Assembly (NCBI GenBank): GCA_045592105.1
Contig: JAZNUB010000045.1
Coordinates: 13,922 to 77,921 of the forward strand
Source: SIG636 sp045592105
GTDB taxonomy: Bacteria > Bacillota > Clostridia > Oscillospirales > CAG-382
Direction of reading: 5' to 3'
Length of the DNA: 64,000 nt
The notes under the pieces are model-generated. The model saw only the letters and a list, made by a program, of their open reading frames with translations. It was not told where the DNA came from and searched no databases. The translations under genes were made by a program, and so were the position numbers. Shown here in pieces: positions 31,309-40,643 of this stretch. Each line of letters starts with the position of its first letter. Position 1 is the first letter of the stretch.

Positions 31309-31880
31309 TCTTCTGCCACCGCCTGCTCGCTATGCTCTGCGGCGTTTGCATCCTCAGGCATAGTCATCTGCTCGGGGTTAGGCAGCTCTGTTTCGGGCAG
31401 GTCGGAAAGCGAGGCAAGCCCAAAGCAACGCAAAAACGCATCCGTGGTGCCAAACAGCGTTGGCCTGCCCGGTGCATCAAGCTGGCCGCGCTCGCACACA
31501 AGCCCCTTGTCCACAAGCCCTGCAACGATATAAGAGGAGTCTATCCCCCTAACCTGCTCTATAAAGCTTCTGGTTACGGGCTGGTTATATGCCACTATCG
31601 CAAGCACCTCTAAGGTAGCCTTGGATAAGGGTGGCGCTTTTTTAAGCTCCAACGCTTTTTTAACCAAATCCCCTGCTTCGGGCTTGGTGCAAAGCTGGAA
31701 CCCATCTTCTATTTGTATAAGCTGTATGCCGCTTTCCTCTGCGGAAAGCTTTTGCTCCAGCGCTTCGGCGGCGGCGCGTATAGCCTCCTCCGTTTCGCCC
31801 GTAAGCTCCTTTATCCTTTCAACCGTCATCGGTGCGCCAACGGCAAAAAGCATAGCCTCTATTGTTGATTGTAAGGTCAC
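31305..31880 (-). CDS. scpB: segregation and condensation protein B
   Basis: Kleisin-associated subunit of the SMC-ScpAB condensin. The 191 residues contain two winged-helix domains: IEAMLFAVGAPMTVERIKELTG at the N-terminus and LSKATLEVLAIVAYNQPVTR, EQVRGIDSSYIV, LVDKGLVCERGQLDAPGRP in the second. GTG start at 31880 overlapping the scpA stop by four bases (GTGA). Confidence 0.96.
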   Translation of the reverse strand: MTLQSTIEAMLFAVGAPMTVERIKELTGETEEAIRAAAEALEQKLSAEESGIQLIQIEDGFQLCTKPEAGDLVKKALELKKAPPLSKATLEVLAIVAYNQPVTRSFIEQVRGIDSSYIVAGLVDKGLVCERGQLDAPGRPTLFGTTDAFLRCFGLASLSDLPETELPNPEQMTMPEDANAAEHSEQAVAEE

Positions 31881-32608
31881 CTTGAACCCCCCGTATGTGT
31901 TTTGGAAAGCATAAGGAACAAATCGCCCCCACGCTTCTTAACGTCTATTCTGCCCGCCTTAACAAGCTCAAGCAGTGCAAGGAAAATAGCAATTATCTCG
32001 TTACGGCTGTGGCATTGCTCGAAAAGCTGTGTAAACTCCGCCTGCTCATCCTCGCGCTCCTTGCGGAACATAAAGCGGATAATAAACACGATTTTTTCGT
32101 TCACCGTGTAGTACCGTTCCTTCTCAAGCTTTTCAAACAGCTCCACGTTCTCAAGCGGCTTTGCGTTTTTGCGTATGCGTATGCGCTCAAACGCTTCGGT
32201 AAGCAGTGCAACCGCGTGCTCACGCGTGTAAACACCGTCCCCCTCGTCGGGCTGTTTGGTAAAACGGTCGTAATAGGTTTCACTTTGCAGCTTCAAGAAA
32301 GCCGCAAGCTCTTTTGCGCGGCGATACTCCAAAAGTGTATCCACAAGCTCTTTTCTTGGGTCTTCCTCCTCCGCCTTTACGGGCAGAAGCATTTTGGATT
32401 TAATAAGCATAAGCTCCGCCGCCATGCGTATAAAATCGCTTGTTATCTCCATATTAAGCGCACGCATACCGTCAATATACTCCATATACTGGTCTGCAAT
32501 CTCGGCTATGGGGATATCAAATATATCAATTTTGTTCTTCGTTATCAGCGCCAGCAACAGGTCAAGCGGGCCTTCGTAATGCTGTACCTTTAAATTTAAA
32601 GCCTCCAT
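31877..32608 (-). CDS. scpA: segregation and condensation protein A
   Basis: Kleisin of the bacterial SMC condensin complex. The 243 residues begin LKVQHYEGPLDLLLALITKNKIDIFDIPI, the ScpA signature, then EITSDFIRMAAELMLIKSKMLLP, and end with a winged helix (IIAIFLALLELVKAGRI). I start at ATG 32608 directly after the M50 protease stop; the longer frame upstream is alternate-frame protease sequence. Confidence 0.96.
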   Translation of the reverse strand: MEALNLKVQHYEGPLDLLLALITKNKIDIFDIPIAEIADQYMEYIDGMRALNMEITSDFIRMAAELMLIKSKMLLPVKAEEEDPRKELVDTLLEYRRAKELAAFLKLQSETYYDRFTKQPDEGDGVYTREHAVALLTEAFERIRIRKNAKPLENVELFEKLEKERYYTVNEKIVFIIRFMFRKEREDEQAEFTQLFEQCHSRNEIIAIFLALLELVKAGRIDVKKRGGDLFLMLSKTHTGGSR

Positions 32609-32609
32609 A

Positions 32610-33329
32610 TTACAAAGCCCACGAAGCCAAAGCCAACGATAGCTTTGCAAGCAAAGCGTATAGCATATCCACGGACCAGTTGATGGGGAAGAACACAAGG
32701 CTTGTTAACGAAGGCGCAAACCAAGACGCCGCAACAACGCCAAGCATTATATAGCGCGTGTACTGCCCAACCTTTGCGTATTTAGCCGCAAGGTGGTTGG
32801 GAAGCAAGCACATTAGTATATTAGCACCGTCAAGCGGGGGGAGGGGGATAAGGTTAAATATCCCCAAGCCCAGATTTAGCAGGATGCCAAGCTGTATAAG
32901 CGTAAATAGAACGTACACCACCGTATCAGCAGAGGAGGGTACTTCTATAAGGTTTACAACAATGATTATACCTGCATACAGCAGGGCAAACAACACCGCC
33001 AACAAAAAGTTGGTAAGCGGCCCTGCAAGCGCAACAAGCGCCATATCTCTGCGCGGCTTCTTTAGATATCGCATATTAACGGGCACGGGCTTTGCCCAGC
33101 CGTAGCCCATAACAAGCATACACAGCGCACCAACAGGGTCTAAATGCTTTATGGGGTTAAGCGTAAGCCTGCCAAACGCTTTGGCAGTACCGTCCCCACA
33201 CTTGTAGGCAACGTAGCCGTGTGCAAGCTCGTGCGCGGATAGCGATATAAGTATTATCGGTATCTCCAGCAAAATTATCGCAAGCGTGGTGCGAAAATCT
33301 CCGTCGGAGGTTAGCAAGGTTCTAAGCAT
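32610..33329 (-). CDS. site-2 protease family (M50) membrane metalloprotease
   Basis: Intramembrane zinc protease family. The 239 residues have five to six hydrophobic segments, the zinc motif HELAH in LSAHELAHGYVAYKCGD near residue 30, and the second ligand region NLIPLPPLDGANIL. Substrate unknown. The gene next to scpAB is the usual position for this subgroup in Clostridia. Confidence 0.92.
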   Translation of the reverse strand: MLRTLLTSDGDFRTTLAIILLEIPIILISLSAHELAHGYVAYKCGDGTAKAFGRLTLNPIKHLDPVGALCMLVMGYGWAKPVPVNMRYLKKPRRDMALVALAGPLTNFLLAVLFALLYAGIIIVVNLIEVPSSADTVVYVLFTLIQLGILLNLGLGIFNLIPLPPLDGANILMCLLPNHLAAKYAKVGQYTRYIMLGVVAASWFAPSLTSLVFFPINWSVDMLYALLAKLSLALASWAL

Positions 33330-33377
33330 AGTATTAATCCTTTCATCGTGGGGAAAGCGAAAAAACTATAAGGGTGC

Positions 33378-35006
33378 TTATTTAACGCGTATCATGCTCT
33401 TTTCCCACATAGCGGGAACGTCCTCACCCATCATTGTAAGCACGGTAGCGGCAACGTTTGCAAGCCCAAATGAGCCTTCAACCGCCTCATAGTTTTCGCC
33501 GTAAAAGCTATCGTAAATATAGCAGGGAACGGGGTTAAGCGTGTGGCTGGTCTTCGCCTTTGCACGGCCGTTTTCGCCAAGCTTTGCTTTGCCCGTTTTC
33601 TTGTCTATCTCATACATCTCGTCTGCATTACCGTGGTCTGCGGTGATAATTGCAACGCCGCCAACCTTGTCAACAGCGGAAAGTATGCGTGCCAAGCAAA
33701 GGTCCAGCGCCTCAACGCCTATAACCGTTGCTTCAAAGTTGCCCGTGTGGCCAACCATATCGCCGTTGGGGAAGTTTACGCGAAGAAAGCTGAAATCCCC
33801 ATTCTCAAGCTTATCAACAAGTATATCGGTTATCTCCGCACACTTCATCCACGGGCGCTGTTCAAAGGGAACAACGTCGGAGGGAACCTCTATATATTCC
33901 TCAACGCTGCTGTCAAAATATCCGCTTCTGTTACCGTTCCAGAAATAGGTAACGTGGCCGTATTTCTGCGTTTCGCTAACTGCAAGCTGCTTTATGCCCT
34001 TCTTTGCAAGGTATTCGCCCATCGTGTTGCTTATTTCGGGCGGTGCAACAAGGTAATGAGAGGGTATGTGCTTATCCCCGTCGTATTCAAGCATACCCGC
34101 AAAGTAAACGTTGGGTACGCGCTTTCTTGCAAAGGGAACGGACTCGTCCTCAAACGCGCGCGATATCTCAATCGCTCTGTCACCGCGGAAGTTGTAGAAA
34201 ATAACGCTGTCACCATCTTCGATGGTGCCAATGGGCGCGCCGTTTTCAGCAATAACGAAAGCAGGCAGGTCTTGGTCTATCTTGCCCGTTTCGGCACGGT
34301 AGGTTTCAACAGCCTCTCTTGCAGAAGCAAAAGCGCGGCCCTCGCCAAGCACGTGCGTGTTGTAGCCTGCCTCTACCATAGCCCAGTTAGCCTCATATCT
34401 GTCCATAGTGATGGTCATTCTGCCACCGCCGGATGCGATGCGTGCATCAAAGCCGCCATCGTTAAGCTCTGCCAAAAAGGCCTCAAACGGGTCTATGTAT
34501 TCAAGCGCGCTGGTCTCACCAACGTCACGCCCGTCAAGCAAAACGTGTATTCTAACCTTCTTAACGCCCTCTTCCTTGGCGCGTACTATCATAGCCTGCA
34601 AATGGCTTATGTTAGAGTGAACGTTGCCATCGGAAAACAAACCTATAAAGTGAAGCACGCCCGCATCCTTAACGCGTGCAACGGCGTTCTTCCAGCTATC
34701 GCCCTCAAACATCCTGCCAGTTTCGATAGCCTGCGTAACAAGCTTTGCGCCCTGTGCAAATACCTGCCCTGCGCCAAGCGCGTTGTGGCCAACCTCGCTG
34801 TTGCCCATATCATCGTCACCGGGAAGGCCAACGGCGGTGCCGTGCGCCTTTAGTGAAAACTTTTTGCATTTAGCCGCAAGCATATCCAAGGTAGGTGTGC
34901 GTGCCGCCGCGATAGCGTTACCCTCAACTCTTTCGGTTTCACCGATACCGTCCATAACTATTACAAGAACGGGCTTCTTTTCGCCCCCAAAAATACCTTT
35001 TTTCAT
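33378..35006 (-). CDS. gpmI: 2,3-bisphosphoglycerate-independent phosphoglycerate mutase
   Basis: Glycolytic interconversion of 3- and 2-phosphoglycerate through a phosphoserine. The 542 residues show VIVMDGIGETE (metal ligands), GNSEVGHNALGAGQV with the phosphorylated Ser, LLDGRDVGETSALEY, RDxR-like NFRGDRAIEISRAF, and HTGNFEATVIGVEALD and ITADHGNADEM metal segments. Length slightly above the usual 510. First gene of the operon; the ribosome site (AAAGAG three bases before ATG) is poor. Confidence 0.96.
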   Translation of the reverse strand: MKKGIFGGEKKPVLVIVMDGIGETERVEGNAIAAARTPTLDMLAAKCKKFSLKAHGTAVGLPGDDDMGNSEVGHNALGAGQVFAQGAKLVTQAIETGRMFEGDSWKNAVARVKDAGVLHFIGLFSDGNVHSNISHLQAMIVRAKEEGVKKVRIHVLLDGRDVGETSALEYIDPFEAFLAELNDGGFDARIASGGGRMTITMDRYEANWAMVEAGYNTHVLGEGRAFASAREAVETYRAETGKIDQDLPAFVIAENGAPIGTIEDGDSVIFYNFRGDRAIEISRAFEDESVPFARKRVPNVYFAGMLEYDGDKHIPSHYLVAPPEISNTMGEYLAKKGIKQLAVSETQKYGHVTYFWNGNRSGYFDSSVEEYIEVPSDVVPFEQRPWMKCAEITDILVDKLENGDFSFLRVNFPNGDMVGHTGNFEATVIGVEALDLCLARILSAVDKVGGVAIITADHGNADEMYEIDKKTGKAKLGENGRAKAKTSHTLNPVPCYIYDSFYGENYEAVEGSFGLANVAATVLTMMGEDVPAMWEKSMIRVK

Positions 35007-35050
35007 AAGCTCTTTAAAATTACTCCTTTTAAAATCTGTGTATTCAGCAT

Positions 35051-35079
35051 ATTATACTATATTTTTGTACTATTTGCAA
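35051..35079 (-). promoter_or_regulatory. sigma-A promoter of the gpmI-leuS operon
   Basis: On the minus strand TTGCAA (35079-35074), 17 bases, TATAAT (35056-35051). Perfect -10; the start codon at 35006 lies 44 bases downstream. Confidence 0.85.
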
Positions 35080-35112
35080 GGGTTTTAAACACAAACTTTG
35101 CCCCTTTTTGCC

Positions 35113-35141
35113 TTGACAATAAAGTGGTTTGCTGTTATACT
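35113..35141 (+). promoter_or_regulatory. sigma-A promoter of the nusB-recN operon
   Basis: TTGACA (35113-35118), 17 bases, TATACT (35136-35141). Divergent from the gpmI promoter 34 bases away. Confidence 0.9.
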
Positions 35142-35169
35142 TTATTTGGTATATTGTGTAATAGCTATG

Positions 35170-35186
35170 CCGCCGTAAAACGGCGG
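35170..35186 (+). other. GC-rich leader hairpin before nusB
   Basis: CCGCCGT (35170-35176) and ACGGCGG (35180-35186) flank AAA. It lies in the 5' leader just upstream of the nusB ribosome site (GAGG at 35192) and has no T-run. It could stabilise the transcript or tune translation of nusB. Confidence 0.4.
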
Positions 35187-35200
35187 AGAATGAGGTATAT

Positions 35201-35602
35201 ATGACGAGAAAAGAAGCAAGGGAAGCGGCGTTTCTACTGCTGTTTGAGCAGGATTTCGGCGCAAACCCCGCAGATGAAACCATAGCGCTTGCCGCTACTG
35301 AAAGGGAGCTTAAAATAAGCGGCTTCGGAAAGGGCTTGTTTTTTGGCACCTGTGAGCATTTGGAGGAAATAAACGCCAAGCTTGAAACGGCGCTTCACAA
35401 TTGGAGGAGTGAGCGTGTAAGCAAGGTTGCGCTATCGGCAATGCGCCTTTGCGTGTACGAGCTTTGCTATACTGATATCGAAAGCGAGATAGCCATAAAC
35501 GAGGCGTTGGAGCTTATAAAGAAGTTTGATGGGGAGGAAAGTGCTTCCTTTGCAAACGGCGTTCTCGGCGGCGTTTACAAAGCCGTTAAGGGTGTATCTT
35601 AA
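35201..35602 (+). CDS. nusB: transcription antitermination factor NusB
   Basis: Binds boxA RNA with S10 in rRNA antitermination. The 133 residues are all-helical with REAAFLLLFEQDFG at the N-terminus, LSAMRLCVYELCYTDIESEIAINEALELIKKF (the conserved core) and ESASFANGVLGG near the C-terminus. GAGG precedes the ATG. Coupled to xseA by TAATG. Confidence 0.96.
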   Translation: MTRKEAREAAFLLLFEQDFGANPADETIALAATERELKISGFGKGLFFGTCEHLEEINAKLETALHNWRSERVSKVALSAMRLCVYELCYTDIESEIAINEALELIKKFDGEESASFANGVLGGVYKAVKGVS

Positions 35603-36882
35603 TGGAAAGCGTTTATACCGTAACGGAGCTTACGGGCTTTATTAAAAGCTATATAGAGGCATCTCCGCAGTTAAGGGCGGTTAGCGTTAAGGGCGAGCTT
35701 TCGAACGTTTCCGCACCGTCGGGCAAGGGGCATATATTCTTTACGCTAAAGGACGATGCGGCGGTTCTTCGTGCCGTTATGTTCAAAAGCCGCGCGGAGA
35801 AGCTAAGCTTTAAGCCCGAAAACGGTATGAAGGTGCAGTGCAGCGGGCGCATTTCGGTGTACCCCGCGGGCGGGCAGTATCTTTTGTATGCCGATGCCAT
35901 CAGCGTGGACGGAGAGGGCAGCCTTTTCGTTGCCTTGGAGCAGTTAAAGAAAAAGCTGGCGGCAGAGGGGCTTTTTGATACCGCAAGGAAAAAGCACCTG
36001 CCCAAGATACCTATGCACGTTGGCGTTATAACAAGCGCAACGGGCGCGGCTGTGCAGGACATTATTAACGTAGCGGCGCGCCGTTTCCCTGCGGCGGAGA
36101 TAGTTTTGTACCCATCGCTTGTGCAGGGCGCAGGTGCGGGTAGCATGCTTGCATCGGGCATCAGATATTTTAACGAAAAGCATCCTGTGGATGTAATTAT
36201 AATCGGCAGAGGCGGCGGCTCGATAGAGGAGCTGTGGGAGTTCAACGATGAACAGCTTGTGCGCGCAATAGCCGCGTGCAGGATACCCGTTGTATCAGCC
36301 GTTGGGCACGAAACGGATTTTACGCTTTGCGATTTTGCGGCGGATCTGCGTGCGCCAACGCCATCGGCGGCGGCGGAGATAGTATTCCCCGACGTGGCGG
36401 ATATACTGCGCCGTTTTGAAAACGCCGCAAACCGTATGACGGTGCTGCTTACACAGCGCATAGCGGCAGAACGGCGCGTGCTTGCCGCATTGGCGGCATC
36501 ACCTGCGCTAAGGTCGCCCACGGCGGGCTTTGACGATAAGCGTATGCGCCTTGCGGATTTGGAGGCAAGGATGCAAAACGCGGTAGGTGCGCGTGTTAAT
36601 ATAGGCGCGCAGGGGTTAAGCACGCTTGCCACGCGGCTAAACGGCGCCATCGAAGCAAGGCTGCGTTATACGCGGCTTGGCGTGGAATCGGCAAAGGAAA
36701 GGCTGTATCTTTTGGACCCCTTATCCGTGCTTAAGCGTGGGTATGCGGCTGTGTTTAGCGAGGACGGCGTGCCGATAACGGGTGTAAACGCGCTTGACAC
36801 CGATAAGCCGTTTACGTTGCGTATGTCTGACGGTACGGTTAAAGCAAGACCTGAGGAGGTTTTTTATGGAGAAAACGTTTGA
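35602..36882 (+). CDS. xseA: exodeoxyribonuclease VII large subunit
   Basis: Single-strand DNA exonuclease catalytic subunit. The 426 residues begin with an OB-fold (VKGELSNVSAPSGKGHIFFTLKDD), followed by the catalytic domain with GVITSATGAAVQDI, IIIGRGGGSIEELWEFNDE, SAVGHETDFTLCDFAAD and RAPTPSAAAE, then a coiled-coil region and LDPLSVLKRGYA. Ends 17 bases after the xseB start. Confidence 0.97.
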   Translation: MESVYTVTELTGFIKSYIEASPQLRAVSVKGELSNVSAPSGKGHIFFTLKDDAAVLRAVMFKSRAEKLSFKPENGMKVQCSGRISVYPAGGQYLLYADAISVDGEGSLFVALEQLKKKLAAEGLFDTARKKHLPKIPMHVGVITSATGAAVQDIINVAARRFPAAEIVLYPSLVQGAGAGSMLASGIRYFNEKHPVDVIIIGRGGGSIEELWEFNDEQLVRAIAACRIPVVSAVGHETDFTLCDFAADLRAPTPSAAAEIVFPDVADILRRFENAANRMTVLLTQRIAAERRVLAALAASPALRSPTAGFDDKRMRLADLEARMQNAVGARVNIGAQGLSTLATRLNGAIEARLRYTRLGVESAKERLYLLDPLSVLKRGYAAVFSEDGVPITGVNALDTDKPFTLRMSDGTVKARPEEVFYGENV

Positions 36883-37057
36883 AAGTGCGCTTGCAAGGCT
36901 TGAGGCTGTTGTAAGAGAGATAGAAAGCGGCAAAGCACCGCTTGACAAAACGCTTGAGCTGTTTGAGGAAGGGAAGGCGCTTGTGGATTACTGCGAGAAG
37001 GCGCTAAGCAATGCAGAGCAAAGGGTTATCAAGGTAAACAGCGAACAGCAACAATAA
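36866..37057 (+). CDS. xseB: exodeoxyribonuclease VII small subunit
   Basis: A 63-residue protein with the family core FESALARLEAVVREIESGKAPLDKTLELFEEG. I chose ATG 36866, which has GAGGAGG seven bases upstream inside the xseA end; the longer frame is alternate-frame xseA. Confidence 0.96.
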   Translation: MEKTFESALARLEAVVREIESGKAPLDKTLELFEEGKALVDYCEKALSNAEQRVIKVNSEQQQ

Positions 37058-37083
37058 TACTTTTTTGAAGGAAGGCGTTTATT

Positions 37084-38001
37084 ATGCCGCAAACGGCAAA
37101 GGAACATAACGTTATTATAGAAGAGCTTAACAAGGTTGCGCTTCTTTTAGAGGAGGAGATGCACCGTATACTTGACAGGCGTGACGTTGACCGTGCGGGC
37201 TACGAGAGGCTAAAAGAGGCTATGGAATACTCGGTGTTTGCAGGCGGCAAACGCGTTCGCCCCTATTTGTGTGTGGAGTTCTGCCGCGCCTTCGGTGGTG
37301 ACGAAAAGCAGGCGTTGCCCTATGCCGCCGCCGTGGAGTTTATGCATACGGCTTCTCTTATACACGACGATTTGCCTGCAATGGATAACGACGATTTTAG
37401 GCGCGGAAAGCCCTCTAACCACAAGCAGTTTGGTGAGTACACCGCAATTCTTGCGGGCGATGCGCTTATTATAGAAAGCTTTTCCGCGATCAGCGGAAAC
37501 CGCTATTGCACGGCGGCACAAAACGCGCTGGCAACCGCGGTGCTTGCCGAATGTGCGGGTATGGACGGTATGTGCGGCGGGCAGGAGCTGGATTTGTATT
37601 GCGAGGGGCAAACGGTTAGCGTTTGGACTGTGGAGAAAACGCATCTTTTAAAGACTGCGGCAATGATGAAGGCATCGGCAAAGCTTGGCTGTATAGCCGC
37701 AGGCGCAAGCGAAAGCGAGATAGCGCAAGCGGGCAAGTTTGCAGAGGAGATAGGGCTTGCCTTTCAGATAATAGACGATATACTTGATGCAACGGGTGAA
37801 ACGGATGCGCTTGGTAAAACCGTTGGCAAGGATGCGGCAAGCGGCAAAAATACATACGTAACACGTGCGGGCTTGGATTCTGCGCGGCTTACGGCGGAGG
37901 CGCTTACGGGCAGTGCAATAAGCAGGGCAGAGCGCATCAACAACAAAAGCGGCTATATGCTGTGCCGGCTTTGCAAATATCTGCTTTGCCGCGAGTATTA
38001 A
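37084..38001 (+). CDS. ispA: polyprenyl (farnesyl) diphosphate synthase
   Basis: Head-to-tail condensation of IPP with allylic diphosphates. The 305 residues have the first Asp-rich motif HDDLPAMDNDDFRRGKPSNH, FAGGKRVRP upstream, and the second Asp motif QIIDDILDATG. Located between xseB and dxs, as IspA is in many Firmicutes. Chain length (C15 or C20) is inferred from position. Confidence 0.93.
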   Translation: MPQTAKEHNVIIEELNKVALLLEEEMHRILDRRDVDRAGYERLKEAMEYSVFAGGKRVRPYLCVEFCRAFGGDEKQALPYAAAVEFMHTASLIHDDLPAMDNDDFRRGKPSNHKQFGEYTAILAGDALIIESFSAISGNRYCTAAQNALATAVLAECAGMDGMCGGQELDLYCEGQTVSVWTVEKTHLLKTAAMMKASAKLGCIAAGASESEIAQAGKFAEEIGLAFQIIDDILDATGETDALGKTVGKDAASGKNTYVTRAGLDSARLTAEALTGSAISRAERINNKSGYMLCRLCKYLLCREY

Positions 38002-38049
38002 AGGAAGTAGAGAAAAGGCCTTTACAGGCTTTGGAAAGACGTTTTTATT

Positions 38050-39897
38050 ATGCTTGAAAATATAAAATCACCTGCCGACCTAAAAAGCCTATCGGTAAAG
38101 GAATTGAATATTTTATCTGCGGAGATAAGGGAAAAGCTGTTGGAGGTTGTACCTAAAAACGGCGGGCATCTTGCATCTAATCTCGGCGCGGTGGAGCTAA
38201 CAGTTGCGCTTCATTCCGTGTTTAATTCCCCTAACGATAGGATTATTTGGGACGTGGGGCATCAAGCGTATGTTCACAAGATGCTTACGGGCAGAAACGG
38301 CAGGATAGATACCATCCGAACTTACGGCGGTCTTTCGGGCTTCCCGAAGCGCGAGGAAAGCGAGCATGACAGCTTTGGTGCAGGGCACGCAAGCACCTCT
38401 GTGTCTGCGGCGGTGGGGCTTGCCACGGCGGATGCGCTGGCGGGTAAAACCAATTATACCGTAGCCGTTGCGGGAGACGGAGCCTTTACGGGCGGTATGA
38501 TATACGAGGCGCTTAACAATATAGCCGAGCAGAAGCTTAGGCTTATAGTTGTGCTTAACGATAACGATATGGCAATAGACCATAATATCGGCGGTATAAA
38601 CCGCTATATAAGCCGTTTAAGCACAAGCACGCGCTACCTTGGCTTAAAGTATCATATAAAAAAGTTTTTTGGGGCAATACCGCTTGTGGGCAGGCCGCTT
38701 ACGGTTATGTGCCGCGGTATAAAGAACTTTATAAAGCGTTTGGTATGGCGCGATAATATGTTTGAAAATCTGGGGCTTAACTATTACGGCCCTGTAGACG
38801 GTTATAACATAAAAAGGATGCAGGGCGTTTTTAAGGACGCAATGCGCGATAAAAAAAGCAGTATAATCCACGTTCGCACGGTAAAGGGCAAGGGCTATAC
38901 CCCTGCGGAGCAACAGCCCGAAAAGTACCACGGCGTTCCGAAAGGCGGCGTTTTTAAGGCGGGCGGCGGCTTTTCCGAGGTGTTTGGCAATATAGTAAGC
39001 AAGCGCGCGGAGAAGGATGCGCGCCTGTGCGCGGTTACTGCTGCAATGTGTGAGGGTACGGGGCTTGGCGGCTTTAAGCAAAGCTTCCCTAACAGGTTTT
39101 TTGACGTTGGCATAGCAGAGGAGCACGCGCTAACCTTCTGCGCGGGGCTTTCTGCTGGTGGTATGCGCCCTGTGTTTGCGGTGTACTCCACCTTTGCACA
39201 GCGTTGCTATGACCAGCTTATACACGATGCGGCGCTTCAAAAGCTTCCGCTTGTTTTGGGGCTGGACCGTGCGGGCATCGTTGGCGAGGATGGGCCTACA
39301 CATCACGGGCTTTTTGACGTTGGCTTTATGCTTCAGCTTCCGGGCAGTGCCTTGTACGCGCCTGAAAGCTACGAGGATATGGAAAAAGCCTTTAGCGAGG
39401 CGTTTGAATACGATGGCGTGGCGGCTGTGCGCTATCCGCGCGGGGGCGAGCGTGAGTATGACCGCAGTATATATACCGACCTTGGCGGTATGTCCTATGC
39501 GGATTTCGGTAGCGGCAAGGACGTGGCTATAATAACCTACGGCGTGCTTGCGTATAATTGTGTAGAAGCGGCAAGGCTGCTTGCAAAACAGGGCTTGGGC
39601 GTGCGCGTTATCCGCGTGCTTAAGCTGAAGCCCTTGGATAAAACAAAGCTTATTTCGTTAGCGGAAGGCTATAAAACGCTTTATCTTGCAGAGGAGGGCG
39701 TTAAAAACGGCGGCTTTGCGGAGCATATTGCCGCGCTTGCGGCAGAAAGCAACGCCATGCAGGGCGCGCGCGTGGTAATCCGCGCGGTGGACGAGTGCTT
39801 TGTTGCACACGGCAATACGGAGCGCCTTTTTGAGGAATGTGGATTTACAGCGGCACAAATGGTGGCTGAGATAACGGGTAAAAGCTATGGAGCTTAA
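38050..39897 (+). CDS. dxs: 1-deoxy-D-xylulose-5-phosphate synthase
   Basis: Thiamine-diphosphate enzyme that joins pyruvate and glyceraldehyde 3-phosphate in the first MEP-pathway step. The 615 residues show WDVGHQAYVHKMLTGR, GAGHASTSVSAAVG, AGDGAFTGGMIYEALNN (ThDP/Mg site), DVGIAEEHALTFCAGLSAGG and DRAGIVGEDGPTHHG. Overlaps tlyA by eleven bases. Confidence 0.97.
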   Translation: MLENIKSPADLKSLSVKELNILSAEIREKLLEVVPKNGGHLASNLGAVELTVALHSVFNSPNDRIIWDVGHQAYVHKMLTGRNGRIDTIRTYGGLSGFPKREESEHDSFGAGHASTSVSAAVGLATADALAGKTNYTVAVAGDGAFTGGMIYEALNNIAEQKLRLIVVLNDNDMAIDHNIGGINRYISRLSTSTRYLGLKYHIKKFFGAIPLVGRPLTVMCRGIKNFIKRLVWRDNMFENLGLNYYGPVDGYNIKRMQGVFKDAMRDKKSSIIHVRTVKGKGYTPAEQQPEKYHGVPKGGVFKAGGGFSEVFGNIVSKRAEKDARLCAVTAAMCEGTGLGGFKQSFPNRFFDVGIAEEHALTFCAGLSAGGMRPVFAVYSTFAQRCYDQLIHDAALQKLPLVLGLDRAGIVGEDGPTHHGLFDVGFMLQLPGSALYAPESYEDMEKAFSEAFEYDGVAAVRYPRGGEREYDRSIYTDLGGMSYADFGSGKDVAIITYGVLAYNCVEAARLLAKQGLGVRVIRVLKLKPLDKTKLISLAEGYKTLYLAEEGVKNGGFAEHIAALAAESNAMQGARVVIRAVDECFVAHGNTERLFEECGFTAAQMVAEITGKSYGA

Positions 39898-40627
39898 AAG
39901 GGCAGACGTTGTGCTGTGCACATCGGGCTTGGCTGAAAGCCGCACAAAGGCGCACGCGCTTATAAAAGAGGGCGTTGCGTTTGCGGACGGTAAGCTTATA
40001 GAAAAGCCTTCACAACTAATAGATACAAGCGCAAAGCTAACGCTTGCTTTGGATACCCCCGTGGACGTATCCCGCGCGGGGCAAAAGCTACGCGCCGCGC
40101 TGGAGACGTTTGGCACAGATGTTAGCGGCAAGATTTTTGCAGATATCGGCGCATCAACGGGCGGCTTTACGCAGTGCCTTTTGGATAACGGCGCTTTGCA
40201 CGTGTTTGCGATAGACGTTGGGCGCGACCAGCTTCACAAAAGCCTTAGGGAAGACAGCCGCGTTACCGTAATGGAGGGTGTGAACGCACGCACGCTTACA
40301 AGAGAGGCGCTTGGCAAGGATATAGATGGTGCGGTGATGGACGTTTCTTTTATATCGCAAACGCTTATATATCCCGCATTGGCGGGGCTTCTTAAAACGG
40401 GCGCACCGCTTATAACGCTTGTTAAGCCGCAGTTTGAGGTTGGGCGTGAAAATATAGGCAAAAACGGCATAGTAAAGGACAAAAAGGGTACCTTGCAACA
40501 GCTTGTTATGCTTAAAATACGGCTTGCGGCAGAGGAAAACGGCTTTGAGCTTTTAAAAACGATAACCTCACCTATAAAGGGCAGTAAGGGTAATACGGAA
40601 TATCTGGCGCTTTTAAAAAAGCAGTAA
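39887..40627 (+). CDS. tlyA: TlyA family rRNA 2'-O-methyltransferase
   Basis: S4 domain at the N-terminus (LKRADVVLCTSGLAESRTKAHALIKEG) followed by an FtsJ-like methyltransferase (IFADIGASTGGFTQCLLDNGA, VMDVSFISQTLIYPAL, LVKPQFEVGRENIGKNGIV). In Mycobacterium TlyA methylates 16S and 23S rRNA. 246 residues. Confidence 0.94.
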   Translation: MELKRADVVLCTSGLAESRTKAHALIKEGVAFADGKLIEKPSQLIDTSAKLTLALDTPVDVSRAGQKLRAALETFGTDVSGKIFADIGASTGGFTQCLLDNGALHVFAIDVGRDQLHKSLREDSRVTVMEGVNARTLTREALGKDIDGAVMDVSFISQTLIYPALAGLLKTGAPLITLVKPQFEVGRENIGKNGIVKDKKGTLQQLVMLKIRLAAEENGFELLKTITSPIKGSKGNTEYLALLKKQ

Positions 40628-40643
40628 ATTAGGGGTTGATATA

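Noticed and set aside
33543..34853. 436-codon frame antisense to gpmI
   Set aside because: Same reason: complete overlap with a conserved glycolytic gene, no recognisable domain.
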